In this document: piece by piece, positions 11,073 through 22,670 of the stretch | Layout of the letters: the number at the start of each line of letters is the position of its first letter | Position numbering within the stretch: position 1 is the first letter of the stretch | Assembly: GCF_027579695.1 (NCBI RefSeq) | Contig: NC_083577.1 | Coordinates: forward strand, 36,115,698 to 36,179,697 | DNA: 64,000 nucleotides | Direction: 5' to 3' | Origin: Neoarius graeffei | Taxonomy: Eukaryota; Chordata; Actinopteri; Siluriformes; Ariidae | Translations under genes and position numbers: made by a program | Notes under the pieces: generated by a model | What the model saw: the letters and a program-made list of their open reading frames with translations, nothing else | Databases searched by the model: none | What the model was told of the DNA's origin: nothing

Positions 11073-11339
11073 GTTTACAATATTATTTATTATTTAATTT
11101 TAAACAAAGAAAATGCACATTGTTTATAATTCATAAATTAAAAAGGAGTCTTTTCAGGGGGGGTTTCCCTCATTGAAACTTTGTTCAAAATATTTCGAGA
11201 ATCGAATCGTGCCCGGGGTGTATCGTTACACCCCTATAAATCTGATCACTAGCACCATCGAATGAAACTGAATTAATCCCACTCACGATTGTTGGTTCTC
11301 ATGTCCCTGCCTACTGACCCGTGGACTGGACCTTGAACT

Positions 11340-11521
11340 CGAAGCAGCTCTTGTTCTGGTGGAGAGGGGCGTTGGTCAGACCCGCCCCCCGCTCCCACAA
11401 ACCCGCCCCCCGCTCCCACAAACCCGCCCCCCGCTCCTCACCAGCACCACATCCGCGCCTGCAGGAGCAGCACACACCGCGCTCACACACCACCACCACT
11501 CCGCTCGGTCTCTCTCTCTCG
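11340..11521 (+). promoter_or_regulatory. Probable trim13 promoter and non-coding first exon
   Basis: CpG-rich block upstream of trim13. Three tandem 21-bp units of CCCGCCCCCCGCTCCCACAAA (11381-11437; the last is partial) supply repeated GC boxes. A good splice donor, CTCTCG followed by GTATGT, falls at 11521/11522 and would pair with the acceptor before the coding exon at 13557/13558. The start site is not defined; the exon is inferred from the donor, the CpG content and the acceptor's position six bases before the ATG. Confidence 0.5.
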
Positions 11522-13558
11522 GTATGTATTTCATTACAACCACCACTCCGGCTCGGATATACCATTTTGCGTGTTTTGGATCAGATTTACAGACACTGAA
11601 ACACGGTTTCTATAGCAACGTCGGATCAGAGCAGCAAACAGTGGTTAGTTAGCACGCTATCACTGCGAGCTAAAGCAGGGAGAAAAGACACTTTAATAGA
11701 GGAATTAAAGCAATAAACGCTGCTTTCCTACTCCAGTGTCACACAAACACTTCAGGCGCAACACGAACTCTGTCTATCCGGCTGGATCACTGCCTAATGA
11801 TCAGAGGTTAAATCGTTTGTTTGTTTATTTATTTATTGATATTCCTCACGATAACCGGTTAATCGTTTGTGTCGATGGGCATTTCTTTAAGAGGTTTATG
11901 ATCGGATCGTCCATCACTACAACAGTAGCCCAGGCAGCATGTAAACACTGCAGCCATATCAGATTTAGCTTTACTGGAGACAGGGGGGGAGAAATAATGA
12001 AACCGGAAGTGTCATTAGATGCGTCACGGAAGCCCTTTGGAAAGAAGGAGGGGGGGAAGGAAGGAAGACTTGGGAAAGGTTGTGGCTTGCAGAGCCGCAC
12101 TGCCCTCTAGCGGTGCGTCGCGGTATCGACCGTTACAGTTCCTTTGCGGTTCCTCCAATCAGAGGAGAGGAGAGGAGCACCCCCCCACACGCCGTTCAGA
12201 GCGCGCGCAAGCTCTCACTGGCGGCATGGAAACAGGGGGAAGAAAAATAACGAGGTCAAAATATTTTCACACGTGACATGCCAGCTATTGGATGGATACG
12301 GACGCCGCGTGGGCTCCCGACACATGGCGCGAGATGGAGAATGACGCGACGCGCGCGCGCCTGCCAGCCTGCCTGCGCGCGCTCAGCTGTTTGTAACACT
12401 TGAGTGCTCTGTCTGTAGAGTGCCATGATGCAGCAGTTGGAGAAATAAATAACCGAGATGATTACTATGCAGGCGCGCATCATGGATGCTTCTTGTGCGC
12501 TTTGATTGATGGATTAAAAACCTGACCTAACCCGGCGCACGTGCAGAAATGCTGATGAGTGCGCTCGAGGCTGAGTGGAGGGTTATTTCTCACTTTGTGA
12601 TGCTTTTGCATAGCAACAGCATCCCCCCCCCCCCAACCAGAAAAGAAGGCATCCTCTTCTGTGTTTAATACTGCAGGGGGATGTTTTCAGTGATGCCACT
12701 GCGCAGGAGTATTCTAACAAACTATTACTGTAACTACCTCGAGCTTCGCAGTAAAACATCTGTATCTATACCGGTGTTACATGTCATCATCCATCCAGTG
12801 AATGCATGTTTTAAACACTTTGGTTCTGAGTGGCTTGACCTGAAACGGTTAAAGTTTCCTCGGTTGGAAAGAGCGAAGTCTGCACAGCAACAAGCGCCAC
12901 GATTGCGTCGCGTACTGCAGTAAAATCAACTGAGCTCAGAGTGCACGGGAGGACTCAGTGTTTTGATCCAGTTGCTGACGTTTGCCGCTATAACAGTCAT
13001 CAGTTGCTACCTTAGCGGCAGGACTCTCTCTCTCTCTCTCTCTCTCTGTCTGAGCGTTGTGAAACAAAATCGTGAAGAGACAGCCGACAGGATGAGCGGG
13101 TTCTTGGATGTTCCCAGGCGAAGTGTCAGGGCGCAGTGGACTTGTGAGCAGAGAGAACATGGTGTCATTACGCGTTGTGCATGTAGTCGCGTCACTCTGT
13201 TTTGCGCACTATAACTAGAGGGGAAAAAAAACCTTACTCAACTTTTTTTTTCTCTTCCATAGCTAAGTTACTCAGTCTTTATGTATAGTTTTAAGGGTTT
13301 TTTTTCTTCCCAGACAGACACTCTGCAGGGTGAAGCAAGTTTCAAGACACAATCTAATCATTTATGGCATCTTTTTTGTCAGTTTTGATTGGTCGGGATT
13401 CAAAGAACAGGCCGTAGGTCAGCTCTGAACTAGGTTTCAGCATTGGAGTGAGACACACTAGTAAGATGCATGTTAGTCACTAATGAATGAGTGGCATCGA
13501 TCTGATCTGTTTTACACTCGCTGACCCGCTAACATGTTGATTTAATCTCTCATTCCAG
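11522..13558 (+). other. Probable 5' UTR intron of trim13
   Basis: No coding signal. The first kilobase is still CpG-rich and holds GC-rich patches near 12.1-12.4 kb that could be an alternative promoter. It contains a (CT)n run at 13024-13048 and ends with a strong acceptor, TTTAATCTCTCATTCCAG. Confidence 0.5.
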
Positions 13559-13564
13559 CCTGCG

Positions 13565-14800
13565 ATGGATCTGCTGGAGGAAGACCTGACGTGCCCGATA
13601 TGCTGCTGTCTCTTCGAGGACCCACGTGTGCTGCCGTGTTCACACAGTTTCTGTCGGAAGTGTCTGGAAGGCATCCTGGAGGACAACCGAAGCCCAGTAT
13701 GGAGACCTCCGTTCAAATGTCCGACGTGCAGAAAGGAAACCGCGCACAACGGCATCTCGAGCTTGCAAGTGAACTATTCCCTGCGCAGCATCGTGGAGAA
13801 GTACAACAAGATCCGTGCGAGCCCGAGAATGTCTCAGTGTCGCGCTCACAGCGGACAACCACTGAACATCTTCTGTGCCACGGATCTGAAGCTCATCTGC
13901 GGCTTTTGCGCCACTACAGGAGAACACAAAGGGCACAAGTTCTGCGCGCTGGAGGAGGCGTACGAGCGAGAGAAGGTCGCCTTCGAGGAGCTGCTGCGCG
14001 CCGTGGAGAGCTGGAAAGGCGCTGAGGTGCTCTCGTGCCTGGAAGCGCTCGAAGGGGCGAAGAAAAAAGCGCTGCAGTTGGCGTCGAGAGACGTGGATCG
14101 GGTGGCGGAGTATTTCGAGAAGCTGCTCCGCGCGCTCGAGCACAAGCGCAGCGAGATCCTTTCGGACTTCGAAACCCTAAAGCTTGCGGTCATGCAAACC
14201 TTTGACCCGGAGATCAACCAGCTCCGCTCGGCGCTCGAGGAACAGCAGCGCGCGCTGAACCTCGCCGAGTCGTTCCGCTCGCTCACCGACCCGCTCACCT
14301 TCTTGCAGTGCATGCAGGACTTCCGCGAGAAGGTGCGCGCTATCCGCGAGACGCCGCTGCCCGCGCGCACGGACGTGGATGTTGGTGCGCTCGTGCCAAA
14401 CTTCGACGTGCACGAGTGGGACCGTGTACGTCTGGGAGACGTGGACGCGCTGCGCGCTCCGCACGAAGGCGGCGCTCTCCGGTCGCCAGCGGCTCGCTTT
14501 GGCCCCCCGCGTCTCTCCCGGAGCCTGTGGAGCTTCGTCGTGCTGGCGTGCGCGTGCCTGTGCCTGTGCGCGTGCCTGTGCGCGCCGAACTTTCTCACCT
14601 CAGACTGTTTCGCTCCGAGTCTCTTCTCGGCTAAAGCGGTGCCCGCGCTTGCCGGCGTCTCCGTACCCGCTCCTGCAGAAATGCTGCGGTGGCTCGTGTG
14701 TTGCTGGCAGGAGGTGGCAGGAGTGTGCGCGCTCCTCACCGAGCTCTGCAGGAACTGCATTACTGAGCTCATCGACACCACGTCAGAGTTTATCAGCTGA
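13565..14800 (+). CDS. TRIM13, ER-anchored RING E3 ubiquitin ligase
   Basis: An intact single-exon frame of 411 codons, close to the roughly 407 residues of mammalian TRIM13. The RING finger has its full set C10, C13, C25, H27, C30, C33, C52, C55 (LTCPICCCLF ... CPTC). The B-box 2 follows with C92, H95, C104, D107, C112, C115, H121, H124. A coiled coil occupies about 130-250, including the strongly conserved block EILSDFETLKLAVMQ and DPEIN. A single hydrophobic anchor is at about 322-344 (WSFVVLACACLCLC). There is no SPRY domain, as expected for this C-terminally anchored class. The family ubiquitinates targets at the endoplasmic reticulum and acts in ER-associated degradation and autophagy (established for mammals). 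The start is the first ATG, six bases after the acceptor. The neighbouring miR-15a/16 and rnaseh2b match the 13q14 order. GC content is far above the surroundings. Confidence 0.96.
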   Translation: MDLLEEDLTCPICCCLFEDPRVLPCSHSFCRKCLEGILEDNRSPVWRPPFKCPTCRKETAHNGISSLQVNYSLRSIVEKYNKIRASPRMSQCRAHSGQPLNIFCATDLKLICGFCATTGEHKGHKFCALEEAYEREKVAFEELLRAVESWKGAEVLSCLEALEGAKKKALQLASRDVDRVAEYFEKLLRALEHKRSEILSDFETLKLAVMQTFDPEINQLRSALEEQQRALNLAESFRSLTDPLTFLQCMQDFREKVRAIRETPLPARTDVDVGALVPNFDVHEWDRVRLGDVDALRAPHEGGALRSPAARFGPPRLSRSLWSFVVLACACLCLCACLCAPNFLTSDCFAPSLFSAKAVPALAGVSVPAPAEMLRWLVCCWQEVAGVCALLTELCRNCITELIDTTSEFIS

Positions 14801-14931
14801 TCTTCAGCCGGTGGACTTTTCTCCTGTGCCGTCTCAGGCTGAGGTGCACAGATGCCTTGAAATACACCTTAACGCTTATTACCGCAGCATGGACTTGAAA
14901 TACAAGCCTAAGTATTTCACCTGTTTGTTTG

Positions 14932-14934
<3 letters not shown>

Positions 14935-14981
<47 letters not shown>
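14935..14981. repeat. (TG)n microsatellite in the trim13 3' UTR
   Basis: About 23 TG units just downstream of the trim13 stop codon. Confidence 0.97.
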
Positions 14982-15412
14982 ATTATTGAATTTGTAATTA
15001 CAGTGTTTTTGTTTTTTTTTTACAGCTCAAATCCACAGTCAACTTGTGTGTTAATTAAAGTGGGTCGTGTCGAAAGAAAGGCTAGTTATTTTTAGTTAAC
15101 TGAAATAACTATGGGTGGTGGTTTTAGATTTGGTTAAGGCTCAAAGTATGATACTGGTCACCAAATGACTTGCTTGGTTAGAATTAAGTCGCGCAAGATG
15201 TTGAGGTTTACTAAACTTGTTTTCCAAACCTCTTTCAAAGAATTAAAACCAGACATGTTCTCTCACAATGAAAATCACTGGGCTGGAAGACGGGGATCCC
15301 CATGCACAACCTCCTCCAGTCCCCACACACCGGCTCATCTTTTTTTTTTTTAAAACCTTTTTCCCTACAATACTGTTTTTGTTTTTATTAGTAGTGGATT
15401 TTATCTATGTTA

Positions 15413-15418
15413 AATAAA
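15413..15418 (+). terminator. Polyadenylation signal AATAAA
   Basis: Canonical hexamer about 610 bp after the trim13 stop; it may be the mRNA end signal. Other weaker A-rich signals exist nearby. Confidence 0.4.
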
Positions 15419-15452
15419 AGCAGGAAACTCAAGGTTAAATGTTACATATGTG

Positions 15453-15453
<1 letters not shown>

Positions 15454-15527
<74 letters not shown>
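15454..15527. repeat. (AT)n microsatellite
   Basis: About 37 uninterrupted AT units, 74 bp. Confidence 0.97.
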
Positions 15528-15531
<4 letters not shown>

Positions 15532-18462
15532 CTCCGCACATTGCAGCCATGGGTAGAGGAAGCACGCATTATATATTTGATCTATTTTTCGTTCAAATAT
15601 CTGCCTAAATAATACTGTGGTGAGTGCAGAGGCATATTAAGCCCAGTTTGGTATCCTTTATATGGGGATTATCACGTCTGTAAAAACAAATTGCAGAAAC
15701 GTGCTTTATACAGTAGCTTTGGGTCCAGGTTATACGACTTTCACAAAAAAACGACTACACTGATGCATGTAATCGTAAGAATGAAAATAAGGTGTAGTTT
15801 GCAGGTAACTTTGAAGTATGGCTTTGTGCTGTTTGTGCACCATTAAGCATATATTTGGAGTTGATCTCATACACCTGTTGGCACAGATGGCACTTTAAAT
15901 AACCTGCTGGGTACAGGCCAACAACAGAATGTGGTGCTGTGGGAGAATCCTTCTCCCGTCCTACTGTTTTTGTTCCTTCAAAGCTGAAACCCGAAGTCAA
16001 ATCCTCCAGTAAATAAGCTCTGTGACGTCACCGCTCCCACCGGTTCACCGATCAAGTCATGCACACACGAAGTATAAATTTAGCCGACTGTTGCCAGGCA
16101 ATTTCTGCATGAAAAGTGACATTAGTTGTGCCCCCACCCCAACAGCCTAGTTTATAAAAATAAGTGTTATATAACGCCAGATGAGTTGAAGACTGAATAG
16201 CAGTGAATGAGCGCGTCACCCAGCTGTGTGAGGGAACACTGGGAGCTGTCCCTGCGCGCGCTTTCTCTCTCTCTCTCTCTCTCTCTTTTTAATAATTAAA
16301 CACACAACACTAAATACCATAACCATTTTTAGAAATTTACACCCCCATACTCTCTTCCTTCCTGATGATCAAGTGTTCATCCCCTGCTGCATTTTCAAAG
16401 AAAGTCCCATAATAAAATACACAGAAATGACCCGGTTCGTATGTAAAACAGTTTATTTTAATATAGTAAATGAGCCCTGACACATTTTAGTAAACTGTTT
16501 CAGTGATTATTTAGTTTCAGGAGTTAATTCACGACACTACAGTGTGCCATTGACTGTTCAAAATCATTAATTATACACAGACCTCAGAGTAAAATAAGTT
16601 TTATTTATGCATTTTAAATCAAGAAATTAAAAATAAAATAAACAGCTGTAGATCTGAATAAGGCCATGGTTGATTACACACAGGCATGCCGTTGGACAAA
16701 ACGAAAAGGACACAAGAAAAATAAATATCGGCTCGATTTCTTTTATTTTCCTCCTCATCACTGAAAGTCTGCATCCGGTGAACACATCTATAATAAATGG
16801 CTTTGCCCTGAACTAAAAGTCAAGAAGCTATATTTACATAACACCAAGCAGAACAGCAAGTCTGCATCTTATGCGAAAATAGTCGTCTGTTAAAGATTTG
16901 TTAAAAAAAAGGTTTATAGGAAATGTATAATTAAAACGTTTAATGTTTTAAAATGTAAATACTCATGATCTCCATTTTGAACTGGTTGTTCCCAGTATAT
17001 TAGGTCTCCAGTATACTGAGGGGCATGGAGTCGCTTAAAACGCATCACTCGGTGAATGTACCGGTATAAGCCTGTGTCAGACGAGATTTAATGGTTTAAG
17101 AAAATATTCTGTTCAGGTTTTATTTTTTTAAAGGATCCATGAAAAATACACGTAGTACACAGGCGATTGCGAACATTTTTTTTGTTGTTGTTTTCAAATA
17201 TGCGCCAAATGCAGTGGATCAAAAAAAATTATATATTCAGGAATAACAGTAATCAGGACCAGCTATCTGAAATATTTTTAATATATGTAAAAACTGAATA
17301 CAAGTTTGATACAAATGTTGTTTGCATTTTATTTTATTACACTGTAATTATTCCCTGAAGGGTTCATGCCATCTGTATTAATGGGAAAAAAATAAATAAA
17401 TAAATGCTGGGATTAAAAATAATAAAGCAAAGATTTAAAACCATATTTGCTTTGTCGAATATTTAGTGCAAGTTTACTTTCAGTAAGCAATAGAGCTGTA
17501 TAAACAGTTCAGTCTGAGGTTCAATTCGACTCAGTGACCACAACTGGTTTTTCAACATTAACTCGTTTCTTTTAGAATAAGGGACGAGACGCAGCAATAA
17601 TAATAATTACAAAATATATCTAAGATACTTTACATTGGAGGTAAAAGGTGAGCAAATCTTTAACTGTAATTGTAATTTACACTGTAATTGAGAAACTACT
17701 AATGAAATTCACTCGAATGTTAAACACTGATGACAATTGCATTGGGTAAAAACCGTTATTGAAAATTAATGCGAAAACAGAAATTCCGTTCAATTTAACA
17801 TGAAAAATATTTAACTTTACTTCCAGGACGAAGCGGTGACCAAAAACTGTCAGATTAAAACTAAAATATAAACTTTTCCTAAAACAGATGAGTCAGATTG
17901 GTGTCTCTTGCGTTTCTGTCAGCTGGGTTTTAAATGATGGATTGATATTTAAGTAATGATTTTCTGTGCGTTTGTGAAAGTACTAACTGTTGTAAAGACG
18001 GTCAAGTTAAATGTCTAAACTTTTAGAGAAAATTATTATTTTTTAAATCACCACCAGCTCTGGAGTTTGCACTGTTTCACAGGTTGCACTGCATTGTTTT
18101 TGTGATATTTGTAGGCTCATCTGAACACCTCTCTCTCACACACACACACATTTTTTGACGCATTTTGAAAGTTATTCACATTAAGGTTTCTGGTGATTTT
18201 TTTTTTTTTTTAAAAAAGGTCTTTCACAGTTTCGTTTTCAAACTCAAATTATAGCACAAACTCCATTAAAAAGGAGAGGTGAAAGAAAAAAAAAAAAGCA
18301 GCAACCCATCTGAAAGTTTGGTTTAATCAGCCACCAGTGAAACGTTCATCTAACGACCATATAGGAGAAAAAAAAATAGAGAAAAGCCACACAGTGGCAC
18401 TTTGTGCTGGAACACATCATAATGCAATCTGAGCACAATCACAAAAGGCCAAGTATTTAAAG
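15528..18462. other. Repeat-poor non-coding interval
   Basis: No exon or mobile element recognised, apart from a short (CT)n run at 16264-16286. On the minus strand this would lie downstream of the microRNA pair and may hold parts of the host transcript, but nothing marks an exon. Confidence 0.4.
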
Positions 18463-18791
18463 CAGTGGCTCTTAAAAAATAAAAATAATAATAGTTATAG
18501 CCAGGGACACCTTAATCTGTCAAATTCCATGGACCCTCACAATATTGATGTATTTCATGAAAATTAAAGTTTCACACATGAGGTTTTTTTTTTTGGGAGC
18601 CATAGAACTTTTTATTCCAGAAAATTTCCCACTGATCGAGCCCATTAGGTCCGAGTTGACTTTGGTGCTTGGACCCCTAAATACAATAACGTTGATGAAT
18701 GTGACATTGGCATTATATGGTGATTTTCATCGCAACAATATATTTAAACAAAACAAGTCATGGATCCCAGACCCCACTTTAAGAATAACTG
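18463..18791. mobile_element. Old hAT-type MITE
   Basis: Starts CAGTGGCTCTTAA and ends TTAAGAATAACTG (reverse complement CAGTTATTCTTAA), giving about 13-bp inverted ends with a few mismatches. It is flanked by ATTTAAAG (18455-18462) and ATTTAAAA (18792-18799), an 8-bp target duplication with one difference. The 147-codon open frame crossing it is therefore probably accidental. Confidence 0.6.
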
Positions 18792-19087
18792 ATTTAAAAG
18801 CAACACTTTGGGGAAACACCAAAGAGGTTTTCAGGAAGCTTTTAATGGGGGAAAAAATACACAAAATACATCACACAACAAACATGATAATTTTAGAAAC
18901 ACAAAAACAGGAATTTTGTGAACAGAATTTTAATTACATCACTTTTCCTCTCTCTCCATGTTTACCTTTGTTCAGTGATCAATGCTGAAGCTGGATGGGC
19001 GACTGATGGACTTCAGTAGCGGTGAGTCAGCCAAAGTAGCACTGCTCATTCACCGCAGTCAGGATAAAGATCTCACGCCGCTTGGTG

Positions 19088-19168
19088 ACTACTTGCTTCA
19101 GCAGCACGAGCATACTGGAGACATCTGTCATAGTGTAACTCCAATATTTACATGCTGCTAAATCAAGA
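19088..19168 (-). ncRNA. miR-16 precursor
   Basis: The mature 5p sequence is the minus strand of 19139-19160. It starts TAGCAGCA, has T at position 9 and ends AAATATTGGAG. Relative to mammalian miR-16 this is ATG for ACG and GAG for GCG; I recall the same form as zebrafish miR-16c. The opposite arm, CCAGTATGCTCGTGCTGCTG (minus strand, within 19096-19118), pairs along the whole length across a loop of about 20 nt. The product is a repressor of cell-cycle and anti-apoptotic mRNAs through seed AGCAGCA. It lies about 90 nt downstream of miR-15a in the same transcript. Confidence 0.95.
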
Positions 19169-19204
19169 CAACACACCTCACACCCACAAGTACGCTGCAT
19201 GTTC

Positions 19205-19282
19205 AAGGCACTGATGCTGCAGCACAGTACGGCTTGCATCTCTGTATCACCACAAACCATTCTGTGCTGCTACACCTCCACC
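19205..19282 (-). ncRNA. miR-15a precursor
   Basis: The mature 5p sequence is the minus strand of 19251-19272: it starts TAGCAGCACAGAATGG and ends TTTGTG, the miR-15a sequence with seed AGCAGCA shared with miR-16. The 3p arm CAAGCCGTACTGTGCTGCAG (minus, 19236 downward to 19215) folds back over a loop of about 14 nt. It precedes miR-16 in transcription direction, the order of the vertebrate miR-15a/16-1 cluster. In mammals the host is the non-coding DLEU2, antisense to and overlapping the TRIM13 region, as the strand here implies. Confidence 0.96.
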
Positions 19283-22075
19283 TGAAGGGCATCTCTTTTT
19301 CACTCATGGAGACTCCCTGTTCTTGTCCGCTCCCACCTTTTTGCTTCCTCACAGGGCTCCAGCACTCCATCTGAAACACAGGATAGAAAAATACTTGAAT
19401 AAATAAAACTCATTTCCAACACCTGCATGCCAATACACAGGATAAACAGCATATACATTTATCCTAATATAAATTTTATTAGTGGAATTTCACATTAGTT
19501 ACAAGATTACTATTAAAAAATTATTAGGTTATATATTAAAAATTGTGCAGATTTGTTTTATACATGTAATGCTAGTTGTGAACCTGCCAAACTATATATA
19601 GTCAGCATGCACAGTATTGATGTTCTGCAATTATTATAATAACAGCACTTTTTTTTTTTTTAAACAGCATGTTGAACAGAAACTGGACTTTTAGCTCTGC
19701 AGCGACCTGTGAAACCGCTCCTGTACCATATGCAGAATGGCTCAACACTGCTAAGGACCAGCAGTCAAGCATAACAGTCTTCGATAACCACCCCAGACCG
19801 GCCGTTTAACCAGCCACAAAGTTGTCTTCAACAGTCATTATTCTTCACTGTTCCTATAGACCGATCACTACGCCAGCACTGATTCCCCCCACCACACACA
19901 CACACCACCAGTAATCTATTACTGATAAGGGATATCAGTGTAACAGTATAGCCAACATGAAGTAATCCAACATTATTGCCCTAGCCAAGTTCCAACACAG
20001 CCTTATTAAATTTAGTGGGATAAATACTCTTGGCAATGTTGATGCACTCAGTCTAAAAGCAACAGGAAAGATGTAGCTAAATTAATTCCAGATCAATCCA
20101 TTTGGTTGAAAAAAAAAATTGCATCGTATTTCAAAAATGTGTTTTGACCAATTGTGTGTGTATGGCTTTGGAGGCTGTGGAGTGGGTAAAATAACTCAGC
20201 CCACAAATCTATGCTGCATCATGCATTTAACTGCACAATCACGGAAAAATTGAGAAATGGATTCATCAAACCATTACCTTATAATACCACATAATGTCCA
20301 AAGTTCTCCAGTTTAAACCATGCAAATGCTTCCAAGAATTGTTTCTTGCTGGTTGCATTACATATGTTTTAAATAGAGTTAAGATCACACAAGCAGTTAC
20401 ACCAGCAAAAGAAAGTCTGCAAGTGCAATTTGGTGGGAGGGGGGCCCACAGTAAGGCACTACCCTTATACTAATATTCATGATTTCTATTAATTATAAAT
20501 ATATTTTCCCTCAAATTAGACAATGTAATTCAAAATAAAGTCGTGTTATTCAAGGCTGTAAGTTTCAAAGACAAATTCTATTAATTTTAGTGACACACAA
20601 AAAAAATTTAATAAAATAAAATATTGGCTGATGTAGCCACCAAAACAAATTGTTACTAGCTGTTGCTGGCCTGGTGAGCATGCAACCAGACTTACTCCTC
20701 ACCAATTCCTGCCCGTGCTGTCGGTCCAGCAGAAGTGATCCTTCAGTGCACCTCTGTGATACTTCAGAGCAGAAGGTTTCAAAGTGTCAAGGATTCTTTG
20801 TTTTTTGATGACTGATCCTACCATTTTGTAGACTATTCAGGATTATTATTCTGTAAAATCCTAATTTTCAGCAATGGCTGAAACATTAATTTTGCTTATG
20901 ACACAATGAATCAGCACCACCATCCATCAGTGAATTTGAACCACAAGACCCCTAATACAGATTTCATATGCAGTTTCTGATGATGTAATACAAGGTAGAG
21001 AACACAAGCCAAACAAATAAGAACAAAATTGTGTTTGTGTGTCTGTGTTTTTGCTGTTAATTTTAGAGCCATACCCAGGTAAGTCTGAAGTACATAAAGG
21101 GCATGTATGTGTGAGAGACACTAGGGTGCTCCACATGATAACATGACACCAGTGAGAGTGTGTGTACAAATTTAAGCTATACAGTCACAGCACAGTGCTT
21201 AAACCACAGTAGTCCAAGCTATTCTGTTAACAGGATTTGTATTTGTATTGTATTTTAAACTAAAACTTCAATACAGGAAAGGGAATCCTGATCATGGTGT
21301 TATTTGAACAAAATAAGGACTTAAGTTTTTGATCTTAAAGTGCACGCTCTCTCTCAAAACCACTCACAATTTACAACTTTAAATTTAATATATTGTTTTC
21401 CATTTTTACAATTTATATCACAATGCCACCCATAAATAAATCCAACAGTGATAATCATGGAATTCCAACTAGCTGTGGTTTCAGCACAAGCTCTAGAAAC
21501 AAACAGCAAATGGACAATAAAATTACAATAATAAAAATAATTTTTTTAAGAAGTGTTAAAAGCCTGAAATTCTGACCAAAAGTAATCATCCTTTCTGACA
21601 CACTAATCAGGTTCACTTTTTTAATCTGGTCAGGCCACAATGCTTTTGTTCTATTAATTTAATTTATTCATAGACGACATCACTACAAACGACCAGTGAG
21701 ATGCAAATCTTGTTATAACAGTTTATCGGTTCTCACAAAAAAAAAAGTTTACTTTAATCATGTTCATAAAAACTGTTCTGTGCAAGTCTCACATGTATAA
21801 ATACACAATGAATTTGGCCACTATGCTTTTTTAAATGTACTATTTTCCATAAAATAAAGTGACTATTATTAAAAGCATTGGTAACCACTAGTGATAATCA
21901 TTACATGATGTTAACACATTACATGATGTTAACACATTTTATAGTTTTTAAGCAATTATAAACTTTTATATTATTAACAGTGAAACTACAACTCAGTATT
22001 GCTGATAATACTGCCCACCATAAGCATGTCACATCTAGAATAAAGAGCTGCTCAAACGATCCATGATTGTTATAT

Positions 22076-22082
22076 AATAATA

Positions 22083-22118
<36 letters not shown>
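22076..22118. repeat. (AAT)n microsatellite
   Basis: About 14 units with minor interruptions at the left. Confidence 0.95.
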
Positions 22119-22610
22119 TCCATCATCCATGCAATCCCCACATCATCAAGTCCTCTCATAACATTAGGTTAAATGTGGGTCATTATCTCCATACATACAC
22201 AAAATATAGATTGTATTCAAACTTAGGAAAAGCCAGAATAATTACATTTTGGGGAAAACTTTACAAAACAAGCAAACTAATGAAAACACATTCAGCATAA
22301 TTTAACAATTTTTAGACTACTTACAAGTTAACTGTAAGGTCATTGAAGGAAATAATCATTATTCAAAAAAAAAAAAAACCCCACACCCCCCTCATATTTC
22401 TGCTTAATGGAAGTTTGCAACGTGGACATTAATGGAACTTTGGTTTCTATTATGACAATCAAAGAACTGGCAATAAATGTACTAGCATACAGGTTATGAT
22501 TATGTATATAATTATACGTAATGTATTTAGAAATTACAGCACCTAAGAATAAAACTATATTGTCAGAGTAAATATACTTAAGAAAGCAACTGCTGGGGGG
22601 GAGAAAAAAA

Positions 22611-22670
22611 ACCTTATGGGTAAAATTACATGATTTAAAAAAAAAAAAGATGTAATTTTACCCATAAGGT
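22611..22670. repeat. Short perfect hairpin, 21-bp arms
   Basis: ACCTTATGGGTAAAATTACA at 22611 and its exact complement ending at 22670 form a 21-bp perfect stem around an 18-bp A-rich loop, with A-run and T-run flanks extending the pairing. It could be a MITE relic or a structured RNA; there is no sign of a known microRNA. Confidence 0.85.

Larger units (their letters stand above)
14801..15435 (+). other. trim13 3' UTR (probable)
   Basis: Sequence after the stop codon, with no further exon. It carries a (TG)n run at 14935-14981 and an AATAAA polyadenylation signal at 15413-15418. The 3' end is inferred. Confidence 0.5.

Noticed and set aside
11359-11652. Proline- and histidine-rich frame at the trim13 promoter
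   Set aside because: It translates the tandem GC-box repeat and crosses the predicted splice donor.
13846-14781. 311-codon minus-strand frame in trim13
   Set aside because: Antisense shadow of a GC-rich coding exon, with low-complexity Ser/Arg composition.
14379-15095. 238-codon frame overlapping trim13
   Set aside because: It is a shadow of the GC-rich trim13 exon in another frame, running on into a (TG)n repeat; no family match.
18545-18988. 147-codon plus-strand frame
   Set aside because: Its first half lies in a hAT-type MITE and it matches no known protein.
19027-19260. 77-codon minus-strand frame
   Set aside because: It runs through both microRNA hairpins; the conserved signal is RNA, not protein.
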